From positions 310,001 to 374,000 of the forward strand of contig NZ_OY760916.1 in the NCBI RefSeq assembly GCF_963664075.1: a stretch of 64,000 nt of DNA. The letters run 5' to 3'. Within the stretch, counting starts at the first letter, position 1. Each line of letters starts with the position of its first letter. The position numbers and the translations under genes are program-made. The stretch is from an uncultured Desulfobulbus sp. (GTDB taxonomy: Bacteria; Desulfobacterota; Desulfobulbia; Desulfobulbales; Desulfobulbaceae). The notes beneath the pieces were generated by a model. That model did not search any database. It saw nothing but the letters and a program-made list of their open reading frames with translations, and was not told the origin of the DNA. Positions 1 through 9,246 of the stretch are shown here, in pieces.

Positions 1-1206
1 AATACTGTCTGGGCAGTGACTATTTTTCTGGCAGAGGTGCCCTCGGGAGCGCTTGCGGATCTTTTAGGTCGTAAACAGCTGTTGGTGATCACATCCGCCC
101 TTATGGTTCTGGAAATGGCCCTGATTGCCCTGGTACCCCTGGGCTATCCACGATGGATATTTATAGCCTTTCTGGCCAACCGTATTATCAGTGGCCTGGC
201 TGAGGCCATGGCCAGTGGCGCCGATGAGGCACTTGCCTATGATACTCTGGCAGGGCTGGGGCTTGCGAAACAATGGCCACGGGTGCTCGAGGTGCAGATG
301 AAGGCGCAGAACCTAGGGTATATATTTGCAATGACCCTTGGGGCTGCGGTGTACGACCCCGGTTTGGTGAGTCGTGTTTGGGGCTGGTTTGGAGGGGGGG
401 AGGTGAGCCAGCAGGTGACCATGCGCTTTCCTCTTTTTTTTACGCTAATTTTTGCCTGTTTAGCCCTGCTCATCACATTGCAGCTGGAAGAGCCTGACAA
501 TGGTCGTGCACATGAAGCAACCATAGGCTTTTGGGCGCTGGCGCGTCAAACGCTGCATGCGGGGCAGTGGATCGTCCAGACGCCTCTGGCGTTGGCAGTT
601 ATTCTGTTTGGGATGACCTTCGACCATACACTGCGAATGATCGTGACACTTACCAGTCAGTACTATCGCTTGATTGGTTTGCCAGAGGCCAGTTTTGGTC
701 TTTTGGGTTCGCTGGTCGCCGTGATTGGTCTCTTTGTGCCCCAGCTTGCCCGCTGGATGAGCGAGCGCTTTTCACCGGGGGAAAATGCCGTTATTCTGGC
801 TGTCGCCATGATTGGCTCTCTTTTTGTGCTTGACCTTTTTCTTCCCTATCTGGGGATTCTCCCCATGGTTTTTATCTTTGTAGGGTTGATGCTAACCAGC
901 TTTTTTACAAGTCATTATCTTAACGAGCTGGCAACTTCCCGTCAGCGGGCAACGGTGCTGAGCTTTAAAGGGATGGCTTTTAATGCGGCATATGGGTTTA
1001 TCGGAGTGGTTTTTGCCGCTTTAGTGCAGCATTTTCGTGCGGAAGAGGCAAGTGTTCATGCAGGTGAGGTTGAAGGGGTGTTGGAAGATGTGGCCTTTCA
1101 GGCAAGTATGGGGTGTCTGCCATGGTACCTTATCATTGGCCTGGTGATTGTAAGTTGCCTCTGTCTGCCGAGGCTCCATCGAGCAAAATCCAGGCAGACA
1201 GAGTGA
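1..1206 (+). CDS. MFS-family transporter, 5' end cut by window
   Basis: The reading frame is open from the first base, so the true start lies to the left; the first visible residues fall around the second membrane segment. The visible 401 residues contain about ten hydrophobic membrane spans. Near the start is GALADLLGRK, which fits the major facilitator signature between helices 2 and 3 (G-x3-D-x2-G-R-K). A long loop rich in charged residues precedes the second half, as in 12-helix MFS proteins. The substrate cannot be read from the sequence. It is probably a secondary exporter or importer of the inner membrane. The next gene is on the opposite strand and convergent, 13 bases away. Confidence 0.85.
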   Translation, partial: NTVWAVTIFLAEVPSGALADLLGRKQLLVITSALMVLEMALIALVPLGYPRWIFIAFLANRIISGLAEAMASGADEALAYDTLAGLGLAKQWPRVLEVQMKAQNLGYIFAMTLGAAVYDPGLVSRVWGWFGGGEVSQQVTMRFPLFFTLIFACLALLITLQLEEPDNGRAHEATIGFWALARQTLHAGQWIVQTPLALAVILFGMTFDHTLRMIVTLTSQYYRLIGLPEASFGLLGSLVAVIGLFVPQLARWMSERFSPGENAVILAVAMIGSLFVLDLFLPYLGILPMVFIFVGLMLTSFFTSHYLNELATSRQRATVLSFKGMAFNAAYGFIGVVFAALVQHFRAEEASVHAGEVEGVLEDVAFQASMGCLPWYLIIGLVIVSCLCLPRLHRAKSRQTE

Positions 1207-1219
1207 AGCTCATGGTCTG

Positions 1220-1429
1220 TTAACGACTTTCCGGAACACCTAATTTCTTGAGGATCAGAGCAAGTGGGCAGAATTTACTGACCCCAAATTGAAACAGATT
1301 TGCCCCAACAAAAGCGGTGAAAAAAAGCCAGTACTTGCTTATAAAAAGGGGAGAGCTGTCAACCCCCAGTGCTAGGCTGAGCAGGATAAATGAGCCAGCG
1401 AGAACATGGATCCAATCGGTAATGATCAT
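1220..1429 (-). CDS. Small DUF2892 (YgaP-type) inner membrane protein
   Basis: This is a 69-residue protein with two hydrophobic segments (about residues 8-24 and 31-46) followed by SKFCPLALILKKLG. The short helix pair ending in a C-P-x-x-x-x-L-x-x-x-G tail is the pattern of the DUF2892 family, also found fused to rhodanese domains as in YgaP. The start is supported by AAGGAG seven bases upstream, overlapping the stop of the upstream ArsR gene (10-base gap), so the two are one operon. Proteins of this family often sit with ArsR-type regulators and sulfur-handling genes; a specific function is not known. Confidence 0.75.
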   Translation of the reverse strand: MIITDWIHVLAGSFILLSLALGVDSSPLFISKYWLFFTAFVGANLFQFGVSKFCPLALILKKLGVPESR

Positions 1430-1439
1430 AAGGGGCTCC

Positions 1440-1727
1440 TTAGATGGTTGGGCAATAGATTTGCTGTAGGTTGTTCATCAAAGCGACAATGCGCTCGTCA
1501 CTTATTTTGTTATAGATAAAGTTTGCCTCTTTGCGAGAGCAGATTACCCCCTGATTGCGAAGTACACTCAAATGTTGGGAAAGGTTGCCATCGGTGGTTT
1601 GTATGGCCTGCTGCAACTCGGTCACGGAATGTTCCCCTTTTCGCAGGCAACAGAGAATCTCCAGCCGTATTGGATGGGCGATGGCTTTAAGTAGGGTGGC
1701 AATAGTGTTAATTTCGTCTTTGTTCAT
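1440..1727 (-). CDS. ArsR-family winged-helix transcriptional regulator
   Basis: The 95-residue core holds a typical ArsR/SmtB fold: a first helix LLKAIAHPIRLEIL, then a helix-turn-helix with SVTELQQAI and NLSQHLSVLRNQGVI, then a short wing. The frame stays open upstream to a GTG at 1925, which has AAGGTGAG nine bases before it and would add 66 residues containing a hydrophobic stretch. I chose the ATG at 1727 because it gives the usual family length and begins right before the first conserved helix, although it lacks a good ribosome-binding site. Cysteines Cys-Cys in the second helix and a Cys in the wing could sense metal or redox state. It probably controls its own operon with the DUF2892 protein. 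The start is uncertain. Confidence 0.8.
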   Translation of the reverse strand: MNKDEINTIATLLKAIAHPIRLEILCCLRKGEHSVTELQQAIQTTDGNLSQHLSVLRNQGVICSRKEANFIYNKISDERIVALMNNLQQIYCPTI

Positions 1728-2204
1728 TAAAGCAGGGGGGAGAGTGGTTAAGTATTTAAGGAAATAGTTAAGTTCTCCGGACTGTTTTGTCAAAGCTTTG
1801 TTGGTGAAAAGTGATAGCAGAGTAAAAAAACAAAAAACAAAACCTGGCCTAAATAAATTCATCATGTTTCGAGGCTCGGAGCGTCGTTCTCGGGGATTTT
1901 TACGTGAACGACAAAAGTTGCACACGGGGGTAAGCTCACCTTGATTTATCGAAGAGCTAAAGGTCGAGAATTATATCATTGGGCGATTTGTGCGAAAAGC
2001 TAGCAGGAGGATTGTGAGGTTGCAGGAAAAATGGAAAATAATTGAAGGGTTTGCTCTATTTTATTGATAGCGTGGAACGAAAAATACCAGTAATGAATAT
2101 TTTTTGCAAAAAACGCATTTTTCTCTGCGAATTTGTACGCTAAAGGTTTTCTTTTTTTGTCAAACTCAGGTACATAATTAAGTTCGGGGTTTCGTCAGGG
2201 ACTC

Positions 2205-2387
2205 AGAGTTGCACCGATAATGGGATCTAAGGGCGATTGATCCTGTTTCGTTATGGCAACTCTCGGTACGAGACTCCTAGAAAGTGTCTGTCCAGATTTT
2301 TTTTTAGATGGGCACGAGAAAGGTGTTCATCCAGTTCGAGTTGAGTAACCGCTCTCTTTGGATGAACTTTAGGAACAAGCGGTTTTT
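2205..2387 (+). promoter_or_regulatory. Structured untranslated region before acs with interleaved inverted repeats
   Basis: The 470 bases before acs contain no convincing gene but several perfect inverted repeats. AGAGTTG (2205-2211) pairs with CAACTCT (2257-2263). Closer to acs, GTTCATCCA (2325-2333) pairs with TGGATGAAC (2359-2367), and AACCGCT (2347-2353) pairs with AGCGGTT (2378-2384). The last two are interleaved (A-B-A'-B'), so they either form an H-type pseudoknot or are mutually exclusive hairpins. The second ends in a T run (2383-2387) immediately before the GGAGGGGG ribosome-binding site of acs. I infer a riboregulatory leader; I do not recognise a known riboswitch class. Confidence 0.45.
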
Positions 2388-2404
2388 GTGGAGGGGGAAG
2401 TTTT

Positions 2405-4390
2405 ATGAGTGCAATGGAAGACAAAATTACCAGTTTATTGGCCGAAGGAAAAGTATTCCAGCCACCGGAAAAGGGCCGTGACCAGGCCTGGATCAAGTCG
2501 ATGGAGGAATACAAGAAGGCCTACGCCCACTCCATGGAAGATCCGGAAGGATTTTGGGCCGAGCGGGCGGAAGAGCTGGTTACCTGGGACAAGAAATGGG
2601 ACCAGGTGCTTGAGTACGACCTGAATGTGCCCGAGGTGAAATGGTTCCAGGGCGGTAAGCTCAATGTCTCTGCCAACTGTCTGGATCGCCATCTCACCGA
2701 TGGTCGCCGCAATAAGGCAGCCATTATCTGGCAGGGCGAGCCGGAAGAGGATGTGCGCGTCTACACCTATCAGATGCTGCACGACGAAGTCTGCCGTTTT
2801 GCCAATGTTCTCAAGAAAAAAGGCGTTAAAAAAGGTGATCGGGTCGCCATTTACCTGCCCATGGTTCCGGAGCTGGCGATTTCACTTTTGGCCTGCGCGC
2901 GTCTTGGTGCGGTGCATTCTGTGGTCTTTGGTGGTTTTTCCGCCGTTGCCCTGCAGAGCCGTATCGAAGATTGCCATGCCAAGGTCTTGATTACCGCGGA
3001 TGCTGTTCTTCGTAGCGGCAAGGCGATTCCGCTCAAACCCAATGCGGATGAGGCATTGGAGACCTGCCCCAGCGTGGAGAGCTGTATTGTTGTCCGTCGT
3101 GCCGGTATTGATATCAATATGCAGGACGGCCGTGATTGCTGGTGGCATAAAGAGATCACCGAGCTGGATATCACCTCCGAGTGTGAGCCGGAGTCCATGG
3201 ATGCCGAGGATATGCTCTTTATCCTCTACACCTCTGGCTCCACGGGTAAGCCCAAAGGGGTCGTTCACACCACCGGTGGGTATCTGACCTATGCCATGCA
3301 TACCTCTCAGTGGGTTTTTGATATCAAGGATGACGATGTCTACTGGTGTACCGCCGATATTGGCTGGATCACTGGGCATAGTTACATCCTCTATGGTCCG
3401 CTGGGACTGGGCGCAACCACCGTCATGTTTGAGGGCGTGCCTTCCTATCCGGGACCGGACCGGTTCTGGAAAATTGTGGAGAAATTCAAGGTTAATATCT
3501 TCTATACAGCACCGACCGCTATTCGCGCGCTGATGCGTGAGGGGGTTGAGCCAACCAAGAAATGGGATCTCTCCAGCCTGCGTATTCTTGGCTCCGTTGG
3601 TGAGCCTATCAACCCCGAAGCCTGGATGTGGTATCACATCAATGTGGGCAAAGAGAAGCTGCCCATTGTTGATACCTGGTGGCAGACGGAGACCGGCGGC
3701 ATCATGATCTCGGCGCTGCCTTATGTCACTCCGCTCAAGCCGGGCTCTGCAACCCTGCCCCTGCCGGGTATTGACGCAGCTATTTTTAATGAGGAGGGCA
3801 AAGAGGCCAGCCCCAATGAGGGCGGGCATCTGGTTATTCGCAAGCCTTGGCCTGGTATGCTCCGTGGCGTTTTCGGTAACCCCGAACGTTATAAAAAAGC
3901 CTACTTCAACCGTTACGAAGATACCTACGATCCTGAGGACGGTGCCCGCGTTGACGAGGACGGCTACTTCTGGATTATGGGCCGCCTTGATGACGTGATC
4001 AACGTTTCCGGTCATCGTCTGGGAACAGCCGAAATCGAGTCTGCCCTGGTTGCCCATGAGGCAGTTGCTGAGGCTGCGGCCGTTGGTATGCCCCATCCGG
4101 TGAAAGGTCAGGCCATCTTTGCCTATGTTACCTTGATGTCCTGGGCTGAGGAAACTGAGGAGTTGCGCGCCGAGCTGCGTCAGCACGTACGCAAAGAGAT
4201 CGGTCCGATCGCCTCTCCGGATGTTATTCAGTGGGCTCCGGGCCTGCCGAAGACCCGTTCCGGTAAAATCATGCGCCGCATTCTGCGTAAGATTGCTGCC
4301 AACGATTTTCAAGACTTTGGTGATACCTCAACCCTTGCTGATCCTTCTGTTGTCGATCAGCTGGTTGAGAGTAAAAAAGAGATGGGCTGA
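2405..4390 (+). CDS. acs: Acetyl-CoA synthetase (AMP-forming)
   Basis: It activates acetate with ATP and CoA to acetyl-CoA, AMP and pyrophosphate in the cytoplasm. The 661-residue length is normal for the family. The ATP-binding P-loop [10 protein letters not shown] lies near residue 275, and the C-terminal [11 protein letters not shown] carries Lys621, the catalytic lysine that is reversibly acetylated in well-studied homologues. The start is fixed by GGAGGGGG seven to fourteen bases upstream. It stands alone between a structured leader and strong terminators. In this type of bacterium it may serve acetate assimilation or reverse acetate formation. Confidence 0.96.
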   Translation: MSAMEDKITSLLAEGKVFQPPEKGRDQAWIKSMEEYKKAYAHSMEDPEGFWAERAEELVTWDKKWDQVLEYDLNVPEVKWFQGGKLNVSANCLDRHLTDGRRNKAAIIWQGEPEEDVRVYTYQMLHDEVCRFANVLKKKGVKKGDRVAIYLPMVPELAISLLACARLGAVHSVVFGGFSAVALQSRIEDCHAKVLITADAVLRSGKAIPLKPNADEALETCPSVESCIVVRRAGIDINMQDGRDCWWHKEITELDITSECEPESMDAEDMLFILYTSGSTGKPKGVVHTTGGYLTYAMHTSQWVFDIKDDDVYWCTADIGWITGHSYILYGPLGLGATTVMFEGVPSYPGPDRFWKIVEKFKVNIFYTAPTAIRALMREGVEPTKKWDLSSLRILGSVGEPINPEAWMWYHINVGKEKLPIVDTWWQTETGGIMISALPYVTPLKPGSATLPLPGIDAAIFNEEGKEASPNEGGHLVIRKPWPGMLRGVFGNPERYKKAYFNRYEDTYDPEDGARVDEDGYFWIMGRLDDVINVSGHRLGTAEIESALVAHEAVAEAAAVGMPHPVKGQAIFAYVTLMSWAEETEELRAELRQHVRKEIGPIASPDVIQWAPGLPKTRSGKIMRRILRKIAANDFQDFGDTSTLADPSVVDQLVESKKEMG

Positions 4391-4412
4391 TTGTCGAAAA
4401 ACAAAGCCTATT

Positions 4413-4487
4413 CCTGTAAAGGTGCTCGCCTTTACAGGGGAGTGAAGAACAACAGGCGGGGTGCGTAGCACTCCGCCTGTTTTGTTT
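4413..4487 (+). terminator. Tandem hairpins terminating acs
   Basis: Two hairpins follow acs. The first has a perfect 10-base stem CCTGTAAAGG/CCTTTACAGG (4413-4422 with 4429-4438). The second has AACAGGCGG (4451-4459) pairing with CCGCCTGTT (4473-4481) plus inner GTGC/GCAC, followed by TTTTGTTT. The second is a standard intrinsic terminator. Confidence 0.85.
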
Positions 4488-4769
4488 GTGGGGAGGGTTG
4501 TGTCCTTTTTGCTTTGCAACCAGAGAATTCATGGTATCATGCAAAACTTTGCGGGACGCTAGGCCGCATCATCACTGATTCTGCAGCCAGGGCTTATGAT
4601 CGAGCCTTTTGGGCTCTGTCTTTTTTGCCCCACATCGTGGACATTTCCCTGATGCAATTGCTGGCCTCGCTTACGCAAACAGATTTTTCTGCTTCTTCAT
4701 AAGCTTCCCATCTGTAACTTCTCTTGTGCTTGTTGAAGAAACGATACTAACCCACGCCATTAGAACACA
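4488..4769. other. Gene-free stretch between acs terminator and alaS
   Basis: Nothing here reads as a gene on either strand. It must hold the alaS promoter, but I see no clear -35/-10 pair. I checked for a T-box leader before alaS and did not see its conserved antiterminator sequence. No clear Shine-Dalgarno precedes the alaS ATG. Confidence 0.5.
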
Positions 4770-7418
4770 ATGACCGGTAACGATATTCGCAAAAGTTTTT
4801 TGGAATTTTTTGAGAGCAAGGGCCATACACGGGTCACTGCCTCTTCCCTTGTCCCCCATGATGACCCCACCCTGCTTTTTGTCAATTCGGGCATGGTCCA
4901 GTTTAAAAAAGTCTTCATGGGCGAGGAGAAACGTCCTTATACCAGGGCGACCACGGCGCAGTCCAGTGTTCGTGCCGGTGGTAAACACAACGACCTGGAA
5001 AACGTTGGCTACACTGCCCGCCATCATACCTTTTTTGAAATGCTGGGGAACTTCTCCTTCGGCGACTACTTCAAGAAAGAAGCCATCGCCTTTGCCTGGG
5101 AATTTCTCACCAAAAAACTTGGTATTGATCCCAGCAAACTCTGGGTTTCCGTCTACAATGACGATGACGAAGCCTACCAGCTTTGGGAGCAGGTAGAAGA
5201 TCTGCCCAAGGGTCGCATCGTCCGCATGGGGGAAAAAGACAACTTTTGGCAGATGGGTGACACCGGTCCCTGTGGCCCCTGTTCCGAGATTCATATCGAT
5301 CAGGGCGCCGAGGTCGGCTGTGGCCGGCCTGACTGTGTACTTGGTTGTGACTGTGATCGCTATCTTGAGTTGTGGAACCTGGTGTTCATGCAGTTTTACC
5401 GCGACGAAGAGGGCAACATGACACCCCTACCCAAGCCTTCCATTGATACCGGTATGGGGCTTGAGCGCGTTGCCGCAGTTCTCCAGGGCAAATTTAACAA
5501 CTTTGATTGCGATCTCTTCACGCCGATCATTGACTATGTGGCTGGCCAGGCCGGGAAAAAATACCACGACAATGACGGAGATGATGTCTCCATGCGGGTT
5601 ATTGCCGATCATGCCCGTGCGACCACCTTCTTGGTGGCCGATGGTGTCCTGCCCTCCAATGAAGGCCGCGGCTACGTCCTGCGCCGCATCATGCGCCGGG
5701 CCATCCGTTACGGCCGTGCCCTGGGACTGAGCTCTTTCTTCCCGGGAGTCTGTGAACTGGTGACCAATGAGATGGTGGAAGCCTATCCCCATCTAGAAAA
5801 TACCCGTGAACTGCTGGCAAAGGTAGTAACTAACGAGGAAGCCCGCTTTGGCGAGACCCTGGATCATGGCCTCAATAAGCTGGACCAGGAGATCCGTCGC
5901 CTCAAAAAAGAGAGCGGCGATGCTGCGGTCATTGCCGGTGATTTTATCTTCAAACTCTACGATACCTACGGTTTTCCCGTGGATATCGTTCGGGATATTG
6001 CCATTGAAAAAGGCGTCTCCTTTGATGAGCCTGGCTTTAACACCGCCATGGAACAGCAGCGTGAGCAGTCTCGCAAATCCTGGAAGGGCAGCGATGTCGA
6101 TCACCTGGATGCTGGTATTGTCGAGCTGGGCAGCCAAAATAAAAAGGCTGAGTTCATTGGCTACGGTGCAACCCAGGGTGTTTCAACCGTTGATGCCATG
6201 GTCGGCGCAGCTGGTACGCTGGTGGAAACAGCCCAAGTGGGCGATACACTGCGAGTTTTCTGTGCCCAGACGCCCTTTTATGCGGAATCCGGTGGTCAGA
6301 TCGGTGATCAGGGCGATATCGTCTGGCCTGAGGGCCGTTTTGCCGTCTCCCGAACCTTTGCCCCCATTGATGGTCTCATCCTCCATGAAGGCGAGGTGGT
6401 GCAGGGAGAGCTCAAAGTCGGCACCCAGGTAGAGCTGCAGGTTGCTGAACGCCGCAATGATACCGCGCTGAATCATACGGCCACCCATCTGCTGCAGGCT
6501 GCCATGAAAAAGGTCCTGGGCGATCATGTCAAACAGGCCGGTTCTGCTGTGGACCATAATCGACTCCGTTTTGACTTTACCCACTTCTCTCCGCTCACCC
6601 ATGGCGAGATCTGCACCATCGAGCAGCTGGTCAACGCAGAGATACGGAAAAATATCGAGGTCAGCACCGTCCTCCTTGGCCGTGAACAGGCCATTGAAGA
6701 GGGGGCAACCGCGCTCTTTGGTGAAAAATACGGCGATGAAGTCCGCGTGGTCAGCATCGGCGGGTTCAGTAAAGAACTCTGCGGTGGTACCCACGCCAAG
6801 CGCACCGGTGATATCGGCCTGTTCAAGATCGTGGTCGAGACCGGTATTGCTGCTGGTGTCCGTCGTATCGAAGCGGTTACCGGTCCTGGCGCTGTTCATT
6901 GGGTGCAGGAGCTTGCGCGGCAAACTTCTGAGATCAGCTCTGTTATTTCCGGTCCCATTGAAGGCGCAGTTGATAAGATCCAAGGACTGCTCAAACGGCA
7001 AAAAGAGCTGGAACGTCAGATCGCCAACCTCAATGCCTCCATGGCGCTTTCTGATCTGGACCAACTGCTCTCCTCGGCCATTGATATTGACGGGATGCAG
7101 GTCATTGCCAGTCGGGTACCACTGGACTCACCGAAAACTCTGCGAGAAATAGGGGACAAGGTCCGCGACAAGCTGGCAAGCGGCATTATTGTTCTCGGCG
7201 GTGAATTTGATGGTAAGGCCGCGCTTTTGGCCATGGTCAGTAAAGATTTGACCGGTCGAATCAAGGCTGGCGAGCTGGTGAGCCGGGTTGCAGCCGTTGT
7301 CGGTGGTAAGGGCGGTGGACGTCCGGATATGGCCCAGGCTGGCGGCCCCATGCCTGATAAACTTGATGAGGCCATCTCCAGTGTGTCTTCGATCATCAAA
7401 GGTTTGGGAGGCATCTGA
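4770..7418 (+). CDS. alaS: Alanyl-tRNA synthetase
   Basis: It charges tRNA-Ala with alanine. The 882-residue protein has the class II catalytic core at the N-terminus (start TGNDIRKSFLEFFESKGH, with motif 2 around RAGGKHNDLENVG), a tRNA-recognition region, an editing domain with the zinc ligands HTATH (His569, His573) and CGGTH (Cys671, His675), and a C-terminal DHHA1-type domain with glycine-rich GGKGGGRPDMAQAGG. The start gives the family-typical N-terminus. The next gene, a ketosynthase of the ole locus, begins only 18 bases after the stop with no terminator between, so read-through from alaS into that locus is possible. Confidence 0.97.
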   Translation: MTGNDIRKSFLEFFESKGHTRVTASSLVPHDDPTLLFVNSGMVQFKKVFMGEEKRPYTRATTAQSSVRAGGKHNDLENVGYTARHHTFFEMLGNFSFGDYFKKEAIAFAWEFLTKKLGIDPSKLWVSVYNDDDEAYQLWEQVEDLPKGRIVRMGEKDNFWQMGDTGPCGPCSEIHIDQGAEVGCGRPDCVLGCDCDRYLELWNLVFMQFYRDEEGNMTPLPKPSIDTGMGLERVAAVLQGKFNNFDCDLFTPIIDYVAGQAGKKYHDNDGDDVSMRVIADHARATTFLVADGVLPSNEGRGYVLRRIMRRAIRYGRALGLSSFFPGVCELVTNEMVEAYPHLENTRELLAKVVTNEEARFGETLDHGLNKLDQEIRRLKKESGDAAVIAGDFIFKLYDTYGFPVDIVRDIAIEKGVSFDEPGFNTAMEQQREQSRKSWKGSDVDHLDAGIVELGSQNKKAEFIGYGATQGVSTVDAMVGAAGTLVETAQVGDTLRVFCAQTPFYAESGGQIGDQGDIVWPEGRFAVSRTFAPIDGLILHEGEVVQGELKVGTQVELQVAERRNDTALNHTATHLLQAAMKKVLGDHVKQAGSAVDHNRLRFDFTHFSPLTHGEICTIEQLVNAEIRKNIEVSTVLLGREQAIEEGATALFGEKYGDEVRVVSIGGFSKELCGGTHAKRTGDIGLFKIVVETGIAAGVRRIEAVTGPGAVHWVQELARQTSEISSVISGPIEGAVDKIQGLLKRQKELERQIANLNASMALSDLDQLLSSAIDIDGMQVIASRVPLDSPKTLREIGDKVRDKLASGIIVLGGEFDGKAALLAMVSKDLTGRIKAGELVSRVAAVVGGKGGGRPDMAQAGGPMPDKLDEAISSVSSIIKGLGGI

Positions 7419-7436
7419 GTTCAGTCGTCGTTCATC

Positions 7437-8687
7437 ATGAAAAGTCTTTCAAATCAGCAACGTATTGTTATTACCGGCGTTGGGCTGACTGCCCCCGGTG
7501 CGTCTAATCTCGAGGAATTTCGGGCCAATCTCTTGGCTGGTAAAAGCGGTGTTTCCTCCCTGGATCTTCGCTTCATGGGCGTGCATCCTGCGGGGCTTTG
7601 TACCTTTGCCGAAACCCGGTATCGTAAAAAACGTGAAAATAAACGCGGTACTCGGGCGGGCTGTATCGGTGTTTACTGTGCCAATGAGGCCCTGGTGGAT
7701 GCAGGTATCGATTTCTCCTCCTACGACAAGGCTCGAACCGGCGTCTATATTGGCCTCACCGAGCATGGAACCGTGGAGACCGAAAACGAGGTCTATAATA
7801 TCTCCAAGTACGACTACAACGTCGATTACTGGACCCATCACCACAATCCGCGCACCGTGGTCAACAATCCGGCTGGCGAAATTACCATGAACCTTGGGAT
7901 CACCGGTCCCCATTACGCCATTGGTGCCGCCTGTGCCGCAGGTAATGCCGCCCTGATTCAAGGGGTGCAGATGCTCCGGCTTGGGGAGGTTGACCTGGCG
8001 CTTTGCGGCGGACTGTCGGAGAGTGTCGGTTCTTTTGGTATCTTTGCTTCGTTTCGTTCCCAGGGTGCCCTTGCCGAACATGAAGATCCGACCAAGGCAA
8101 GCCGCCCCTTTGACCAGGATCGCAACGGGATCGTCATCTCCGAAGGTGGCTGTATCTTCACCCTGGAGCGGCTGGAGACTGCCCTTGAGCGGGGGGCCAA
8201 GATCTATGGTGAAATCACCGGCTATGCCATGAACTCCGATGCTCGTGATTTTGTGCTGCCCTACGGCCCGCGCCAGAAACAGTGCATGCAGGCTGCGCTT
8301 GAAAAAGCAGGCCTGCGACCGGATCAGGTCTCCATCCTCAATGCCCATGCCACAGGCACCAAACAGGGGGATGTGGAGGAGTGTAACGCCATTCGTGAGA
8401 CCTTTGAGGGGTGTGAACACACCTATATTAACAATACCAAATCAGCCATAGGCCACGCCATGGGGGCGGCCGGTGTGCTTGAGTTGGCGGGAAATCTCCC
8501 TTCCTTTGAGGATAATATGGTCCATCCGACCATTAACGTGGATAACCTCGATCCGGATTGTGCAATCCCTGGCCTGGTGACCAATAGTGCCAAACAACTG
8601 GATCAGGTGGATGTTATTCTCAATAACTCCTTTGGTATGCTGGGCATAAATTCGGTGGTCATTGTCGAGAGATTTATAGCGAACTAA
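7437..8687 (+). CDS. Beta-ketoacyl-ACP synthase (KAS II/FabF-like)
   Basis: It is a 416-residue condensing enzyme that would elongate an acyl-ACP with malonyl-ACP. The catalytic triad is complete: Cys166 in GAACAAGN, His304 in NAHATGT and His340 in SAIGHAMGAAG, with Lys335 also in place, so this is an active KAS and not a chain-length factor. It differs from housekeeping FabF in having a long, polar insert around residues 110-145 rich in Tyr, His and Asn. It opens the locus that continues with an ACP, CrtI-like enzymes, reductases, a dehydratase and oleABCD. I infer a dedicated elongation step for the chain that the Ole enzymes use. There is no matching malonyltransferase or FabH here, so those must be shared with general fatty-acid synthesis. 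Confidence 0.88.
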   Translation: MKSLSNQQRIVITGVGLTAPGASNLEEFRANLLAGKSGVSSLDLRFMGVHPAGLCTFAETRYRKKRENKRGTRAGCIGVYCANEALVDAGIDFSSYDKARTGVYIGLTEHGTVETENEVYNISKYDYNVDYWTHHHNPRTVVNNPAGEITMNLGITGPHYAIGAACAAGNAALIQGVQMLRLGEVDLALCGGLSESVGSFGIFASFRSQGALAEHEDPTKASRPFDQDRNGIVISEGGCIFTLERLETALERGAKIYGEITGYAMNSDARDFVLPYGPRQKQCMQAALEKAGLRPDQVSILNAHATGTKQGDVEECNAIRETFEGCEHTYINNTKSAIGHAMGAAGVLELAGNLPSFEDNMVHPTINVDNLDPDCAIPGLVTNSAKQLDQVDVILNNSFGMLGINSVVIVERFIAN

Positions 8688-8931
8688 GGGTATCTGTGGT
8701 ATTTCTCACACCCTTGCCGTTTTCTCTGGCTTTCAAAAGGCGGGCTGCCTATGTACCGAAAAGGCATATAGGGGTACCTAAACGTCTTATTCTACGACGT
8801 GTTTCTGCGCTGTTGCTGCAATTTTTTGACCTGAACCCTTCCGTTTTCATGCATTCAGGAGGCAGTGATGGTGACCGCAAACTCAGCAGTCCGCGATGAC
8901 AGATATATATTTACAATAAAGGATACAAAGT

Positions 8932-9183
8932 ATGACCCGTGACGAAATCAAGGACGTGATCCTTGAAATCATAGCAGATATTGACGATGAAGCTGATTTT
9001 GACTCCCTGGATGCAGATGCACCTCTGCGCGATCAGCTTGATCTTGACTCCATGGACTTTCTTGACATTGTCATGGAGTTGCGCAAGCGCTACAAACTAC
9101 AGATTCCCGAAGAGGAATACCCGGAGCTTGCCACATTGACCAGTTGTGTCAATTACCTCGAGCCGAAACTCCAAGACGTTTAA
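8932..9183 (+). CDS. Acyl carrier protein
   Basis: This is an 83-residue acidic protein with the phosphopantetheine attachment motif LDLDSMDFLDIV; the modified serine is Ser40. AAAGGA lies 8 bases before the ATG. The 244 bases between the KAS and this gene hold no convincing gene. The ACP is followed closely by a terminator-like hairpin, which would let it be made in excess over the downstream genes. It is a dedicated carrier, distinct from the housekeeping AcpP by sequence (an Asp-rich helix 1-loop segment and a Met after the active serine). It presumably holds the chain during the local elongation, reduction and desaturation or isomerisation steps. Confidence 0.92.
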   Translation: MTRDEIKDVILEIIADIDDEADFDSLDADAPLRDQLDLDSMDFLDIVMELRKRYKLQIPEEEYPELATLTSCVNYLEPKLQDV

Positions 9184-9193
9184 TTCATTCACT

Positions 9194-9236
9194 AGGCGCT
9201 CCCTCACGCTTTGCGTTGAAGGGGCGCCTTTTCTTT
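9194..9236 (+). terminator. Terminator-like hairpin between ACP and downstream genes
   Basis: AGGCGC (9194-9199) pairs with GCGCCT (9224-9229), and the arms inside (CCCTC-ACGC with GCGT-TGAAGGG) continue the stem with small mismatches around a TTT loop. A T-rich tract TTTTCTTT follows. The downstream coding frame begins only 11 bases later. Because the genes on both sides clearly belong together, I read this as a partial terminator or attenuator that sets the ratio of ACP to the rest. Confidence 0.6.
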
Positions 9237-9246
9237 GTATCACATC

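Noticed and set aside
4488..4769. Possible T-box riboswitch before alaS
   Set aside because: I did not find the conserved T-box antiterminator sequence or a specifier stem.
8696..8899. 67-codon open frame between the KAS and ACP genes
   Set aside because: It lacks a ribosome-binding site, has no recognisable motif and runs through likely leader sequence of the ACP gene.
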